Of a DNA stretch of 64,000 bases, positions 47,625 to 59,373 are shown in pieces (positions within the stretch are counted from its first letter, which is position 1; each line of letters begins with the position of its first letter). The stretch is from Puffinus mauretanicus (taxonomy: Eukaryota > Chordata > Aves > Procellariiformes > Procellariidae), in NCBI GenBank assembly GCA_023333565.1, contig JAJKFH010002485.1, positions 1,596,501 to 1,660,500 of the forward strand, given 5' to 3'. Below the pieces are notes generated by a model. That model did not search any database. It was not told the DNA's origin and saw only the letters and a program-made list of their open reading frames with translations. The position numbers and the translations under genes were made by a program.

Positions 47625-47850
47625 GATCTGTTCCAGTGCCTTATTAGTGCTGAGTGTTTTCCTGGTGTCTAACCCAAACTTACCTTGCCATATTTTATTT
47701 CCATTGCTATGTGTCTCTCTGAGGCACAAGGAGAATAGTTTATTCCTTTCACCTCTGTACTTCGACATAGTTGAATACCTATCATATCTCCCTTTGGTTT
47801 CCTTTTTCTAGACTGAACAGTCCTGACACTTTCAATATCCTTGCTGTCCA
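47625..47850 (-). mobile_element. CR1 LINE 3' fragment, antisense
   Basis: Reads as reverse-complement CR1: 'ccagtgccttattagt', 'gtgttttcctggtgtctaac', 'ccaaacttaccttgcc', 'ttccattgctatgtgtctctc', then 'gttgaatacctatcatatctcc', 'tttttctagactgaacag' and 'ctttcaatatccttgctgtcc'. These correspond to the CR1 blocks that, on this strand, read 'aatatctaacctaaacctccc' and 'ttctctaagctgaacagccc'. Moderately diverged and 5'-truncated. Overlapping open frames here are incidental. Confidence 0.85.
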
Positions 47851-48620
47851 CTGTCTCAAAAGAAAACAAATATGAAGGGTTTAGAAGGGCACAAAAAGTC
47901 TCTTTGCTGTGCCCAGTCAGAGCAGTGATCAGATGCAACTTTACTCTTTACATCTCTATATCACAGTGACTGCTGTGCTTGAGCACTTCCTCTGTGACAG
48001 GCTAGTTCTGGGAGGCAACGGAGCCGCTCTTTCCCCCAGGAGAAACTCAGCAGTTAGAGTAGAAAATGTAGCTAAATGGGACTCATTGCTAAAGGTCCCT
48101 ACTGTTTTGATTAAAACACTGGGGGCCGACAGGCTTTTGTCTGTGGTAAAGATCACACAGTTACTCTCATCTATGAGACTTCAACCACCAGAAAGAGAAA
48201 AAAAACCCCAACACTCATCTCTGGGTGCTGGTTAGTCATGACTAATGAGAGACTAATAGAGACTTGTGCTACATGGGCAAGCACAAATTACCTTCTTTAC
48301 TTCCCCTCCACTTCACCCAAACCACCCAAATTACTTTCAGCTTAGACTTGTCACTTAATACCCTTCCTCTGCACACTCCCTTGAAATAAGCCTACACAAA
48401 GAAAAGATCCATGTAAATCTCATATTATTTTATACAGTAGCCCGCTTACCACAAGAGGGAATTTCTACCCTAGGTGATAAAGAATATTTGGGTTTTACCC
48501 TCCCCAGCCAGTATAAATGTCAGACTCAGACCACCTGCATTACGAGTGAGATTTCCAATCCCCTTCATGCCCCTGAGAGGTGGCTATATAAAAGATGGTC
48601 ATAAGGTTTTGGATTGGAAG
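47851..48620. other. Noncoding stretch, nothing recognised
   Basis: Slightly less AT-rich unique sequence. A 108-codon frame at 47909-48235 is overlapped by a 66-codon frame on the other strand; neither has a recognised domain. Confidence 0.45.
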
Positions 48621-48690
48621 TATATATATATATATGGGTATACACATATGGGTATACACATATGGGTATACACATATGGGTAGATATAAA
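48621..48690. repeat. (TA)n followed by a 14-base tandem repeat
   Basis: TA run at 48621-48634, then units of GGGTATACACATAT starting at 48636, 48650, 48664 and 48678 (the last partial). Each unit contains the palindromes GTATAC and CATATG. Seen directly; a small minisatellite. Confidence 0.95.
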
Positions 48691-49009
48691 TACATATAAC
48701 ATACACATGACATAGACTATATGTATGTACGTATAATATACATGAGGAACAGAAGTTGGGCTATATTGGATGTTCTTTGGTTTCAGCTCCTTCTTAGGGT
48801 GTCAGGAAGGAAGACAGACATCATTGTTCCTTGGTTTTGGATCTCAGATGAGATTAGAGAAGATTTGTTTGCCAAACTGCTTACGCTAGGGCAGTTCTGG
48901 CACATGAGGCAGGATTACAGATGCTGATATGTCAGACATGGAGATGTCTAGTGAGTACAGCCACACCAAGTGCGCAGTACAGTCTTCTCAAGTAACCATT
49001 ACACATGAT

Positions 49010-49242
49010 GAAGCCCTGCTGTCCTGGAGGTGGATAAAGACCTGCCTGCAGATGGGAAGCAGTGAATGAACTCCTTATTTTGCTTTGCTTGTGCACACAG
49101 CTTTTGTTTTACCTGTTCAACTGTCTATATCTCAACCCACAAAGACACTCTTGCCCTTCTGACTCTCTCTGCCATCCCACTGGGGAGGAGTGAGCAAGCG
49201 GCTGTGTGGGTCTTAACTGCCTACCGGGGTTAAACTACGACA
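49010..49242 (+). mobile_element. Avian endogenous retrovirus LTR fragment (3' end of LTR), sense
   Basis: Same family as the fragment at 2712, opposite orientation and longer. Blocks are 'gatgggaagcagtgaatgaac', 'ccttattttgctttgctt', 'gtgcacacagcttttg', 'aactgtctatatctcaaccca', 'cttctgactctctctgccatcccac', 'gagtgagcaagcggctgtgtgg' and the terminus 'ggggttaaactacgaca' ending at 49242. The CA end is the 3' terminus of the LTR. The U3 promoter part was not recognised and no retroviral genes adjoin, so it is a truncated solo-LTR relic. Confidence 0.82.
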
Positions 49243-52200
49243 ACGAGAAATGCCAGTCTTGTCACTACAGAGAGGGTTAACAGAATATTCCACGTTTTTT
49301 GATGTCTTGACTGTCCAAAAGAAAACAGAGTAGAGGCAAATAAAGGAATACAAAAATAGGGAAAACTGAAAGAGCAAAATGTTTGCCCCACTTTATTTTA
49401 AAATATATTTATACAAATATGCAAAGGTTATTAAGCCTAAATCTTTTGCATATAATTATGTATTACATTATAAAAAATACATATAGATAGAAGAAATGTT
49501 AGTAGCTGCAAGTTGCCTTTCCTCCTCCCTGGGAAACTTAAAGCTCTGATTGTTGTCAGTGTATTAACATACAGCCCAAAATAGCCCTTTGGAGCATTAG
49601 GCCCATTTAGGCCATTTGGAAGGAAGCTGAACATGGTGCTCCATAGCAAAAACAACTGCTGAACAAACCTAGTTCGAACTGGAGGTTGTTCAAGTTACTT
49701 ACTTCCGTCTTCAGAAAACAATCTTAGCAGTTCCTAGTAGATTTTAGTAGCTTCTTGGGAACAGAGTTGAATAAATTAATAAGAAACTATGAGGCTGATG
49801 AAGGAAAAAGTTGGAGCAGCCAAGAGGGAATAACACCTTTAATAAATCGTTGATATTTTTAGACCACATTTTCTGTCCTTTGGGTGTATTCTTCCCATAT
49901 TCTGTTGCAAAAAATCTAAGTTACGTCTATTTCAGGTTTGTTTTTTTTTTTTTTTGATTTGTGAGCCTGTACAGGATGATACATTAAAGTGAAGAGGACA
50001 TTTCCTAACTGACAATTCATTCTGAGTACAAACCAGCTGCAAATGAATGGGGAGCAGAGATACATTTGGGCTTTTCAAATCAGAAATCAGAGCAAACAGA
50101 TCAGAAGAGTTTTGTTTTTTAATTGTATTTCAGGAAAGCACTGGGTTTGATTTAGGAGGTTTTGATCTAGGCCCGTTATCTGAGCTGTAATTCCGGCAAG
50201 AATAGAAATCCCAAAGTACATTCTCTAGAACAAATTTTGAGGTGGAAATACTGTGAGAATTTTCTGCAGTTTGTCTACCTATGCCTACCCTACCCGAGAG
50301 CTGGAAAATCACAGTCTGGATAGCTTAGATAATGGCTGAATATATGGGACGTGATTTTGAAATTTCCTGTTTAATGGAAAAAAAAACACCGACCACCTTT
50401 TCTCCTTTGTCTGATAGTTTCTCTTTGTTTTCTCATCTTTGCACACCACGAGCACGCATTTTAGTGTCAGCTTTTTGTAGATTTTTATCAGAAAACTCAT
50501 GTTAAAGTATTTTCTCAGTAGTCCCCAATAATAAAAGTAGTCCTAATAAAAAGGTCTAAATCCTACACAGGTATGTTGATAACTGATTAACTGTATTTTT
50601 TTGCAAAGCTAAGGCTGGCTTTCTGCTTGTTCTTTGCCTCTCAGTTCTGCTGTGAGAAAGGTAAATGGTCTTGAGGGCAGCACAATCACCTTTTTAAGCA
50701 AGAGGGGCAAACCCTGTGTGTCCCAAGCTCGCAGCATCCATGTAAGGACCATCCTCTCTCTGGAGTTTGAGGCACCAGCACTTGGTGAGATCCTTACTGC
50801 TTTCACAGATGGCTAGGCATCTTGTGGAAAGATAAGGGAAGATGGGAAATAGAGGGGAAATTTATGGAGTAGTAAGCAACCCCAGCAATAACAGAACAGG
50901 CTCCCTCTTTACTTCTCTCTTCTTCTTTTCAACATGCACTGTTTTCTGTGCAAGATGCATTCACTCATACTGGGAAGAAGCCAGGCCACAGAGAGATCTA
51001 GAACAATTTTGCTGAAGTCTCTTTTGCTTGTTCCTGAAGTTTGGAAACCCCTTGGGATGTCTCATGTTTAGGGGAGTCATACTGCTATTTCTGCAAAATT
51101 ACGTGACTACAACATTGGGAAGCCGTCGGTGGTTCGTGTTGTACTACATGAGGCTGGTTGAGGCTCCATGAGGACAGGGACTTTTCTGAGGACTAGCACT
51201 TGATAGTTCACCAATATTAGCTCTTCTTCTAAGAGCTAGAATCAGACTATGTACAATTTAAGAGAGTTTGTCTTTGCTCTCATCTAAGTAGGAAATAAGT
51301 GGAATGCATAAAATACTACATATTCTCATGTACAATTTCACAAATACTGTCGTAAATCACACCACAGACGGTACAGATTAATACCATTACTTTCAATGTA
51401 ATGGAGATTTCTTTGCCTCCACAGCCTCATACACTGTACCAATAAGAAACTTGGCTGATTTTTTTTCCTTTCCAACCATTTCCAATTATATCTATATCAC
51501 ACTAAATGATGCTGCTTACATCTCTACACAGAAAGGTGTCATGACCAAATATTTTTTACAGTTACTGCCAAACATTAAAAAGGAGAAGATAAAATTCAGG
51601 CAAAAATTATGTGAGGGAAAAAAAAAGTTACAAAAACAAATAATCAGAATCATGAAATGCTGTAAGTGAGGTTCCTCAATAGTGGAGTGGTGAAATAAGC
51701 TTCAGAGAGAAAGCACAAGAAGTTTAATTTTATGATAGTGACATATCATCACTAGTTGGCACATGGGAGAAAACTGTTTTAGTTGAATAAAACATAATTT
51801 ATGCTTGTGGCTTACTATGGAACACCAATAGAGGCATTGTGTTAATATTGTCTTACCAAATTCATATTAACATGAGGTTTAAATACTTATTTCTTTTAGA
51901 TATCCTTGAAATGGCAATAAACAAAATGCGGAATGTTAAATGCTACATGAATGTGTTTATGGGAACTCTTTAAAAATAAATTAATACAGAAAGAATAACA
52001 GATTGCCTAAAAATTTCCTCATTGTTAAGTGCCAGCTGCTTTTCGCGTACTGATTTCTAGAGTTTAGTTATACATCCATACCGTGAGATCATTTGAAAGT
52101 GTTTTAGCCATGGTAAAAACTATGCATTTAGAGATGAACCCATTAAATTTGATGACATATTTGCTGCTGAATGAATACTGTTATTCATTTCGTGGTCAAA

Positions 52201-52880
52201 AAGAAAGGAGGGATGCAGACACTCTCGCCAAATACCTGTGTAGTCTTGGGAAAAGTTAAAGTCAGGAGTTCAAATGTCACTTCTTCCAACTGCAATTCCC
52301 ATGCAATTCATTGCCCTTCTTATTGACTTAGGTCTTGTGCCCTAAAGTAGATGACATTTAGGAAAGAGCTTTCTTCTTCCCTCCATTTAAGAAAGACAAC
52401 AAACAAAATCATATTAGCCGATATCTCATGGAAGTCCAGTGTAAGACCCAACTTTCTAACAGGATATCATTCCCAGTCTTAGCCACCGTGGGAGATTAAC
52501 TTACAGAGCTAGCAAACCAGGTTTTATTATTCTCCCTCTAACAAGACTGAGGGGTAAAATCCAAGATTTCTCTTTAAACACCCTCTACAGTGTGATTTGG
52601 TTCTCCAGAAGGCATTTTTCTTTTCCATTTCCCAATGGATAACAGAAGGCAATACGTATCTCAGCTACATCAGATGTGCATCCTAATGCAGATTTCTTTT
52701 TACAAATCTTAGCACACTAAACCCAGAAACTTTCCAAAGACGTGAAGTGTTTGTCAGTCATATGCACTGATTAAAATAAGTCATATCACTCTCAAGGAAA
52801 TGATGACTTTAACTCTGTCTATATGCACTTAGGGTTTTGGCACATAAGATTTCCACTTGTGAAAAGTTTATATTGATTTT
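49243..52880. other. Noncoding stretch
   Basis: Unique AT-rich sequence with a T run at about 49939-49955. The part from 51930 to 52200 has no simple repeats, several retained CpGs (near 52044 and 52082) and homeodomain-like words and could be conserved noncoding DNA. No coding signal; frames are at most 72 codons. Confidence 0.45.
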
Positions 52881-52955
52881 GCATGTGCACATATATTGGT
52901 ATGTATATGTATATCTTATGTGTATATGTATACCTCATACAAAGATATACATATA
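52881..52955. repeat. TATG/TATA low-complexity tract
   Basis: Alternating GTATATGTATAT-type words seen directly. Confidence 0.8.
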
Positions 52956-54185
52956 GTAGTCCAACTAATAGCAAGAGCTGACCAGAAGAATGAAAGAAAG
53001 CCATTTTAAGATTTTGAGATATATTTTTGCTCCGTACTGGATCATGTGCATATGCACTGGGTCAGTGCATATGACTGGGTTTTTAACATTAAAATTTTAA
53101 CATTATTAATTTACAGATAATAGCCCAAGCTCTTGGATTTAGGAGGGATACAGGAGCAGCATGAAATGTTATGTTTAACTTAGGGACTAGAACCTTTTTC
53201 TTTTTTTCTTACTTTCTAGCTCAGTGCCTGTATCACTAACTTCTCTTATTATCTTCTGTTTAATAAGAATTTTTTTGAAGTGGTTACATTTTTGCTTCAA
53301 CAACACTTCAGGAAAATACGCTGATGAACTACTCTGCTATTAAAATATCAGTATCAGAAAGAAAGAAGGAAATCCCTTTCCTATTTTTTCTTAAATGATG
53401 GGGTTATCTTCCATTTATATCACAACTTCTTTGGCTTGGTTTCCATGCATATTAATGGGACTTCATGCAGATTGGCATGATTTATTGACAACTGTTCGTA
53501 CCTCCTGTACAAAGTGGGCAGTGCTGGGACACACTGCAACTTCTGATCTGGAAGCTGCATGTATCTTTCCTGTTCATTCCTGCCTATGACAATGTTATAC
53601 ATTCATGCTGTAAATATATATTAAGTTAATGATGATGTTCTTAAATGTTACATCCCAAGCAACCACTCTGAACTACTCTTTATAAATTCCTAACATGATA
53701 ATTCAGCCATGTATGAACAAAACACAAAAATATGATTTCTTTGAGCTTGAAAAAATTTTTGTAGGATAGGTATGACTGCACCATTCATTTCATTTTTAAT
53801 TCTGAAAAAATGACTCTTGATTACTGTCAAATGGCAATACTATCGACATATTCAGTGTGTTCAGATGTGCTCTTAATAGGATGGCATGATTATTTTTCGT
53901 TAATATTATCTAAGTCTATTGGATATCTCATAGGATATAAAAATGTGGAACTTAGCAAAAGAGCTATATTTTATAATTTGTTTTTGTAAGTAATAGAGTT
54001 TAACTTCTCACCATCTTAAAATTTCTTTATCTGTTTTTCCTTCCTGGTAACCGCAATCTTTACCTTCTCATTTGAGCCAGCCAAAATTTGTAGAAGGTTA
54101 AGTTTCAGCCCTCAGTCTTACTATGATAGCAAACTCTGCACATGCTGTGTTTTCACATTCTTCCAAAACATACTATAGAAAAGTT
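52956..54185. other. Noncoding stretch
   Basis: AT-rich unique sequence. The palindrome GTGCATATGCAC lies at about 53046-53057, with a partial direct copy GTGCATATGACTGGG just downstream. Nothing else recognised. Confidence 0.5.
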
Positions 54186-54218
54186 TGTAAGTAAGTAAGT
54201 AAATAAATAAATAAATAA
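54186..54218. repeat. (GTAA)n/(AAAT)n tetranucleotide repeat
   Basis: GTAA units change to AAAT units; seen directly. Confidence 0.9.
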
Positions 54219-57200
54219 GGATGATTATAGCTGAAATTGCAATTCCTTTAAAAAACCGATGTCTCAGGATAAACACTTTTATTCAATATTACCCTCATTT
54301 GAATTCATAACGAAAGAAAGTAAGCAATTCTTGCTATTGCCTATAATTACCATGATATAACCTGTAGATAAATACCTATTATGTAAGATTTTGTATAAAG
54401 TATAGCCTGTATACTTTATTATATAAAATTAAAGAATGTTGTAAATACATTAAAAATCTCATAAAGTCAATGTCAACTACTGAAAATACTTGAAAAATAA
54501 TGCAAGATCTTGTCACCTTTTGTCACAAGTTCACGAGTCTTTATAGTTTCTTCAATATGTTTAGTATAATGCAATAATGTAAACCCTAAAGCACTCAAAA
54601 GCACTCTCTTGGGACTCATTCCAAGCTGTTTTTCTTTTTCCTTTTTCATCATTCAGTCTTTCTGAAGCCCCTGGGACAACCACTTGAAAACACTCTGTGG
54701 TACTGTGATTTATATTTATATATCTAATGAAGCTTATTTTACAATAATTATTCTGATTTAATTTAAATAATTCCCTATCTGTTATCCTGCTAAGGATGGT
54801 CAAGGGAAATTGCTGTATACTTTACTGTTAATTGTAAATCTGTGGCCAGTTAAAACACACAATAACATGTCTTGGCAACAGCAGGTTTTTCTCTTTTACA
54901 TCTATGTTCTTCTCTTGGTATATTTTATCACTTTTTCCACACAGTGATAAATAAATAAATATACTTTGTTTAAGTATAGTTCAAAACCATAAAGGATTAG
55001 ATTTGCAAGTGATGGAAGCAAGAAACATTTGCAGTGGTCAAAACTGTATGCAAAAGGATTACAAAAGGAAGTCAGGCTAGGAAAAATAAAACACTAGCAA
55101 GGTTTAGTTCGGCAATAGAATGCAGAAAAGTTTTTTTGATAATCTTTCACAGAAAGAAGAAAAAAGAAAAATTTTCTTTAGAGCCAACCACAAAAGTGAG
55201 AAAGAATGAGATTTAAAAAGATTCTTAACCAATTTTCTTGGCTTATGCTAACTTACCTGGCACTGTATCACAAGGTGATTTTGGCTACCCAGATATAGCT
55301 GGGTATTAGTACATCCACAGATACATACATGTGAGTAAGACCAAGACCACTTCATGTTCCACAGATTAGTCACTGCTAGGAGGATAAAACATGTGTTCTA
55401 TTAGGCATTGTAAATGCTAGAAAAGATGATCAAAGAATCCAGAAGAAGAAATTATTTTGACTGTGTGAAGGAAAGGTATCACAGGATGCATCATGAACCA
55501 CGCAGTGCTCCTTAGTCCATGCCAATGGATTTGTAGTTCTTTCGTTAAACATCAGTTATTGTTTTGCTACCGCTTCATAACACTTATCACAAGTTTGGCA
55601 TTAAGCAATCTAATAAATAAAGCAAAAAGATGTGTTAGAAATTACAAACACTTAATAATAGGAATCGAAGTCCTGAAAACACTTAAATAATCGTATCTTC
55701 AGACATCATTTGTTCTTTAAGATTAGCTGTTGTTACTACTCACTGAGTGCCAGTAGTACATCGTCTAAGGAATTACCACATTTAAATGTCTTTACTACAG
55801 TAACTACAATAGTACAAAAGAAATTGGAAAAAAGAATAGATCAGGAAGGTTGTTCTCTTTAAATAAACCCTAATCATTTAAGGCTTGTTAAAAATATAGT
55901 CTCAGAATGCCTCTTTTCTGAAATACAGGGTTCTGTGGATCAGTTTTTCAACAGAGGTGAAATTAAAGACATGAAGCTTGGCTATTTTCTTAGTGTAATT
56001 TGTTTTATATACACTAATAAATAAACACACACCAGTTTGTGTGCTCCATTAGATATCCTTACTGTCCAACCAAAAGAAAAAGAAAAAACCCTTCCAGTAG
56101 TTCAAAGACTTGTTTACTGTGGAACTGTTTTGACTGATCAAATTTAGCCCTGATGGGCAAGTAGGAGGCTGGCATGGCTTTTATGAACTTAATTAGCAAG
56201 TGTGAAGTCATCATGGAATTCAATTATTTGCAAAATGAAAGCCATTCAAAGGCTTTATGCACATGATGCTGGAGATGATAACAGTGTTCATACACATGAC
56301 CAATGGAAGAGTAAATTCCACCAGTAACCTCTTCACATGTAATTCCATGTGAAGTGGTATCACAATTTGAAAAAATTTAAAATTTTGCAGGATATGGAGT
56401 AATGATAGAGTGATCCTCATAGTGAAAACTATCCCTGATAGGCCAGACTGTAGCTCAGAAAAGGATGTATAAACACCCACATAGGTCTAGGATAAACTGG
56501 ATTGTGAATAGAGGAACATTTTTTCAGTGTTTTTACACTTGCCCAGATAAACACGTTATGGTCACCCAAAAGAAAATGCCTGACTGAGTACAACCCATTG
56601 GCTATCTCCTTAGATTTTTTTGCTTCAAATAGACAGCAGTGCCAAAGAGGGGATAGACACAGGTCTCTCTGAATAAAAACTGTGTTAACTTTGTTAGGAA
56701 TGGCAGACAAAACAAGACATTTTGGCAGCAGTAACACGTGTACAGCGGTACTACAAATTTTGAAATGGAAGGCAGATGGGCCAGTACAGTCATTTACACA
56801 GACATATCACCTTGACTTAATCTCCACCCTACACACTTCTGCAACCTTCATGCTAAAACCAGGGGTCTTATTAACATAGTAGCACACTGGTCTTCAGAGA
56901 AAGTTGGTCACGTAAGCAGTCTCTCCTGCTCAAGTCCTGTGAAACCGCTCCCAGCTGAAGTTTACTGGGAGAGGTTATATAAAAATTGCTTTTGCCAGAA
57001 CCCCTCTCCCAAGAAAGGATATCAGCACTAATCCAGCAACGAACAGTGCAGCATTCCTTCTAAGACTGAACATTTGCTGACCAAAACCCATGTACATACC
57101 TGTTCAATCCAGTGATATTTTTCTTGATAGAGAGAATACTGAAGAAAGGGGATAAGAGTAATATCTCAGGTCATTAATTTCTCTAATTACTTCTTCTTGA

Positions 57201-57559
57201 AATCTTTTTTAAAGAAAAAACAGTTGTTAAAAGATAGAAAATCAGAATTTACAAATTTACTTGACATAGGTCAACAGAGTGATTTCAATGCAAGGCCTTT
57301 TAGTGTATAACAGCAATAGTAAATGTAAGGTCCTGGTAATTATTATTTTTTAAAACAAGCAAAGTTGGGCAGAACTAGAAATCAAAGACAAATATACAGC
57401 AATGATTTGAAACACTAGGAAACAACCTAGAAAGAGAGGAGAGAAACTTAAAGCATCAAGTGGTGGTGCATAATTATATAAATGAATTTGCAGAGTAAGT
57501 TACATGCAAACCTGACAGTGAATTCTAATTGAAGTACAAGAAACATCTTATTAAGAGTC
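54219..57559. other. Noncoding stretch, nothing recognised
   Basis: AT-rich unique sequence. A 9-bp hairpin CTTCACATG/CATGTGAAG at 56331-56354 is within chance expectation. Frames reach 102 codons on the minus strand at 56429-56737 without a recognised domain. Confidence 0.5.
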
Positions 57560-57735
57560 AACATTTGCTTTGTGCTGTTTGGGATGCTATATAGAGCTCT
57601 GGGCATCTCCATACAATGAAGATATTGACAAATTAGAGGGAGTGCAGAAAACAGCAGCAAAAATAGTCAGGAAAGAAGAACTGATTTGTGAGAAAAGATT
57701 GACTCATTAGGGCAAGTATTTGGAGTGTATAATTA
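57560..57735 (+). mobile_element. Ancient CR1 LINE fragment, sense strand
   Basis: 'tatatagagctctgggcatctcc' then 'aatgaagatattgacaaatta', 'gagggagtgcagaaaacagcagc' and 'aaaaatagtcagg', then 'gagaaaagattgactcattaggg'. This follows the CR1 phrase 'aaggatattgataaactggagagagtgcagagaagagcaacaaaaatgatt' and the next block ('gagagattgaaggaactggg'). Diverged; inactive. Confidence 0.8.
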
Positions 57736-59336
57736 AGTGTGCAGCCAGTTCCTGTGGTGAAATCTATCTTTTAACCTCTTAGATATTTAGATAGAAAAAC
57801 TAGCCTATGAAAAGAAACACAGTTTCTCTGAAGATCACAAAGTGTTTTCTTTTTTTTTTTTTTCCCAAACTTAGGAAAAATTGTTTTTGCACTACGGGTC
57901 AGTCACTTACATGAACATGATATTACAGTCCTCAGCTGCCATCTTATGTGATCTTTTGAGTTGTCTCCTTGTTTTCAACAGTCACTATCAAGCAAAGTTA
58001 TTAAATGCTTGCTAGGACTGCTGGCAATGACCTCTGTATTTGCTTTGCTAATGCTTCTATTTTGAAGATTCTTTGGGACTTCTTTTAGTCGCTTGAACAC
58101 CTTTTTTTTTATTGTCAGACTTTGGTAAGAGGAAGGTACACGTTGGCGAAATGCCTTTTCCTTGTTTCAAGAAATTAGTTATCCCTGACAAAGTCATAAA
58201 ACATATTAAAAACACCACTTCCCCTCAAGTTCTTCACTTAGTTGATGACAACGTGTCGTAGTGGTAAACGGATAATCAACAGTTTCCCCCACACTGGTCC
58301 TGGTGCTTGCCTGGAAAAGGAACTTCTCCAAGTGGTCCTAGCTATGTGAATGAGAGAGACGTTGGGAAGAGAGGCATAGAAACAGAGATGTGAAGCTGAC
58401 ATTTGAAAAATCTGTGGTGCTGTGATGGATTGCATCCTCCTAATATTAGGTGGGGAACTTGCTACAGGAACATATAAGAGAGTTTGTGTTTACTTGGTTC
58501 TTTAATTCTTACCAAAGCAAAAGCTACAACAAAACACCTAGAAACTTACAGATTCTGACTGGTGGTAGTGGGTTTCTATTTTAAAAGGACCAGGTTTCAA
58601 AATGTCTGATTCCAAAAGGATTTCTTTATTGACTTTGCATAATCATGGGTATTTATATTCCTCCTAGACACACCTATATACTCCTTCTGACACACCTATA
58701 CTATGTTCGGTAAATCAGAATGAAGAACAAAACCTGCTACTTACTGGCGGGTTGTGTTCTGTAGGTGCTGAGCAAGAGACTGTTATCATCAATGCATGAG
58801 GTACAGACAGGGAGTGACAGAGGACTTAACAGGTGGCCTAAAGTAAGATGGGCTGAAGCACAAGGGTGAGAACACTGAAGGTCCTCACTAATTTTCTGGG
58901 GAATATATCTTTCTGACTTCAAATCTAGCGATAATGCTGACCATGAAGTTAGGGAAAAGGTGTGCTTGCCAGGCTTCTACAAGAACTTGATGAGTTATAA
59001 CTACCCTTGAGTCTTAGGCTTTTGCTCTACCGTTCTGCTTGCCAGAAGGCTCTGGCAAACACTCTCAAGGGAGAACACTCACCAGAGGACTGGCCCCCAG
59101 TATTACCATTGTGGAAAGAGATTGATCCAGTCCATTTTAGGAGTATCTTGAAGATTTTTTTGCTTCTTGATCTGTGTAAAGGATTTATTAGTCTGACCAG
59201 TCTAGTGCACCTTATTGACCATTACTCCTTCAAGCATGAAACACTGTGTTTATCAGATAACTCCATGCTGGCTTAGTTAATAGGCAAGAATAAGGAATAA
59301 AACAACAATTTTCCCTATTAAAAAAAAAACCCGGAC
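57736..59336. other. Noncoding stretch, nothing recognised
   Basis: Includes a T run at 57849-57863 and an imperfect duplication of 'cacacctatata' near 58670-58702. The 89-codon frame at 59007-59276 has no recognised domain. Confidence 0.5.
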
Positions 59337-59340
59337 AAAA

Positions 59341-59371
<31 letters not shown>

Positions 59372-59373
59372 AT
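59337..59373. repeat. (AAAT)n tetranucleotide repeat
   Basis: About nine AAAT units, directly seen, shortly after an A run (59320-59329). It may be the decayed tail of a retroposon, but no body is recognised. Confidence 0.95.

Noticed and set aside
56331..56354. 9-bp hairpin CTTCACATG/CATGTGAAG
   Set aside because: A few such stems with short loops are expected by chance in a window this long.
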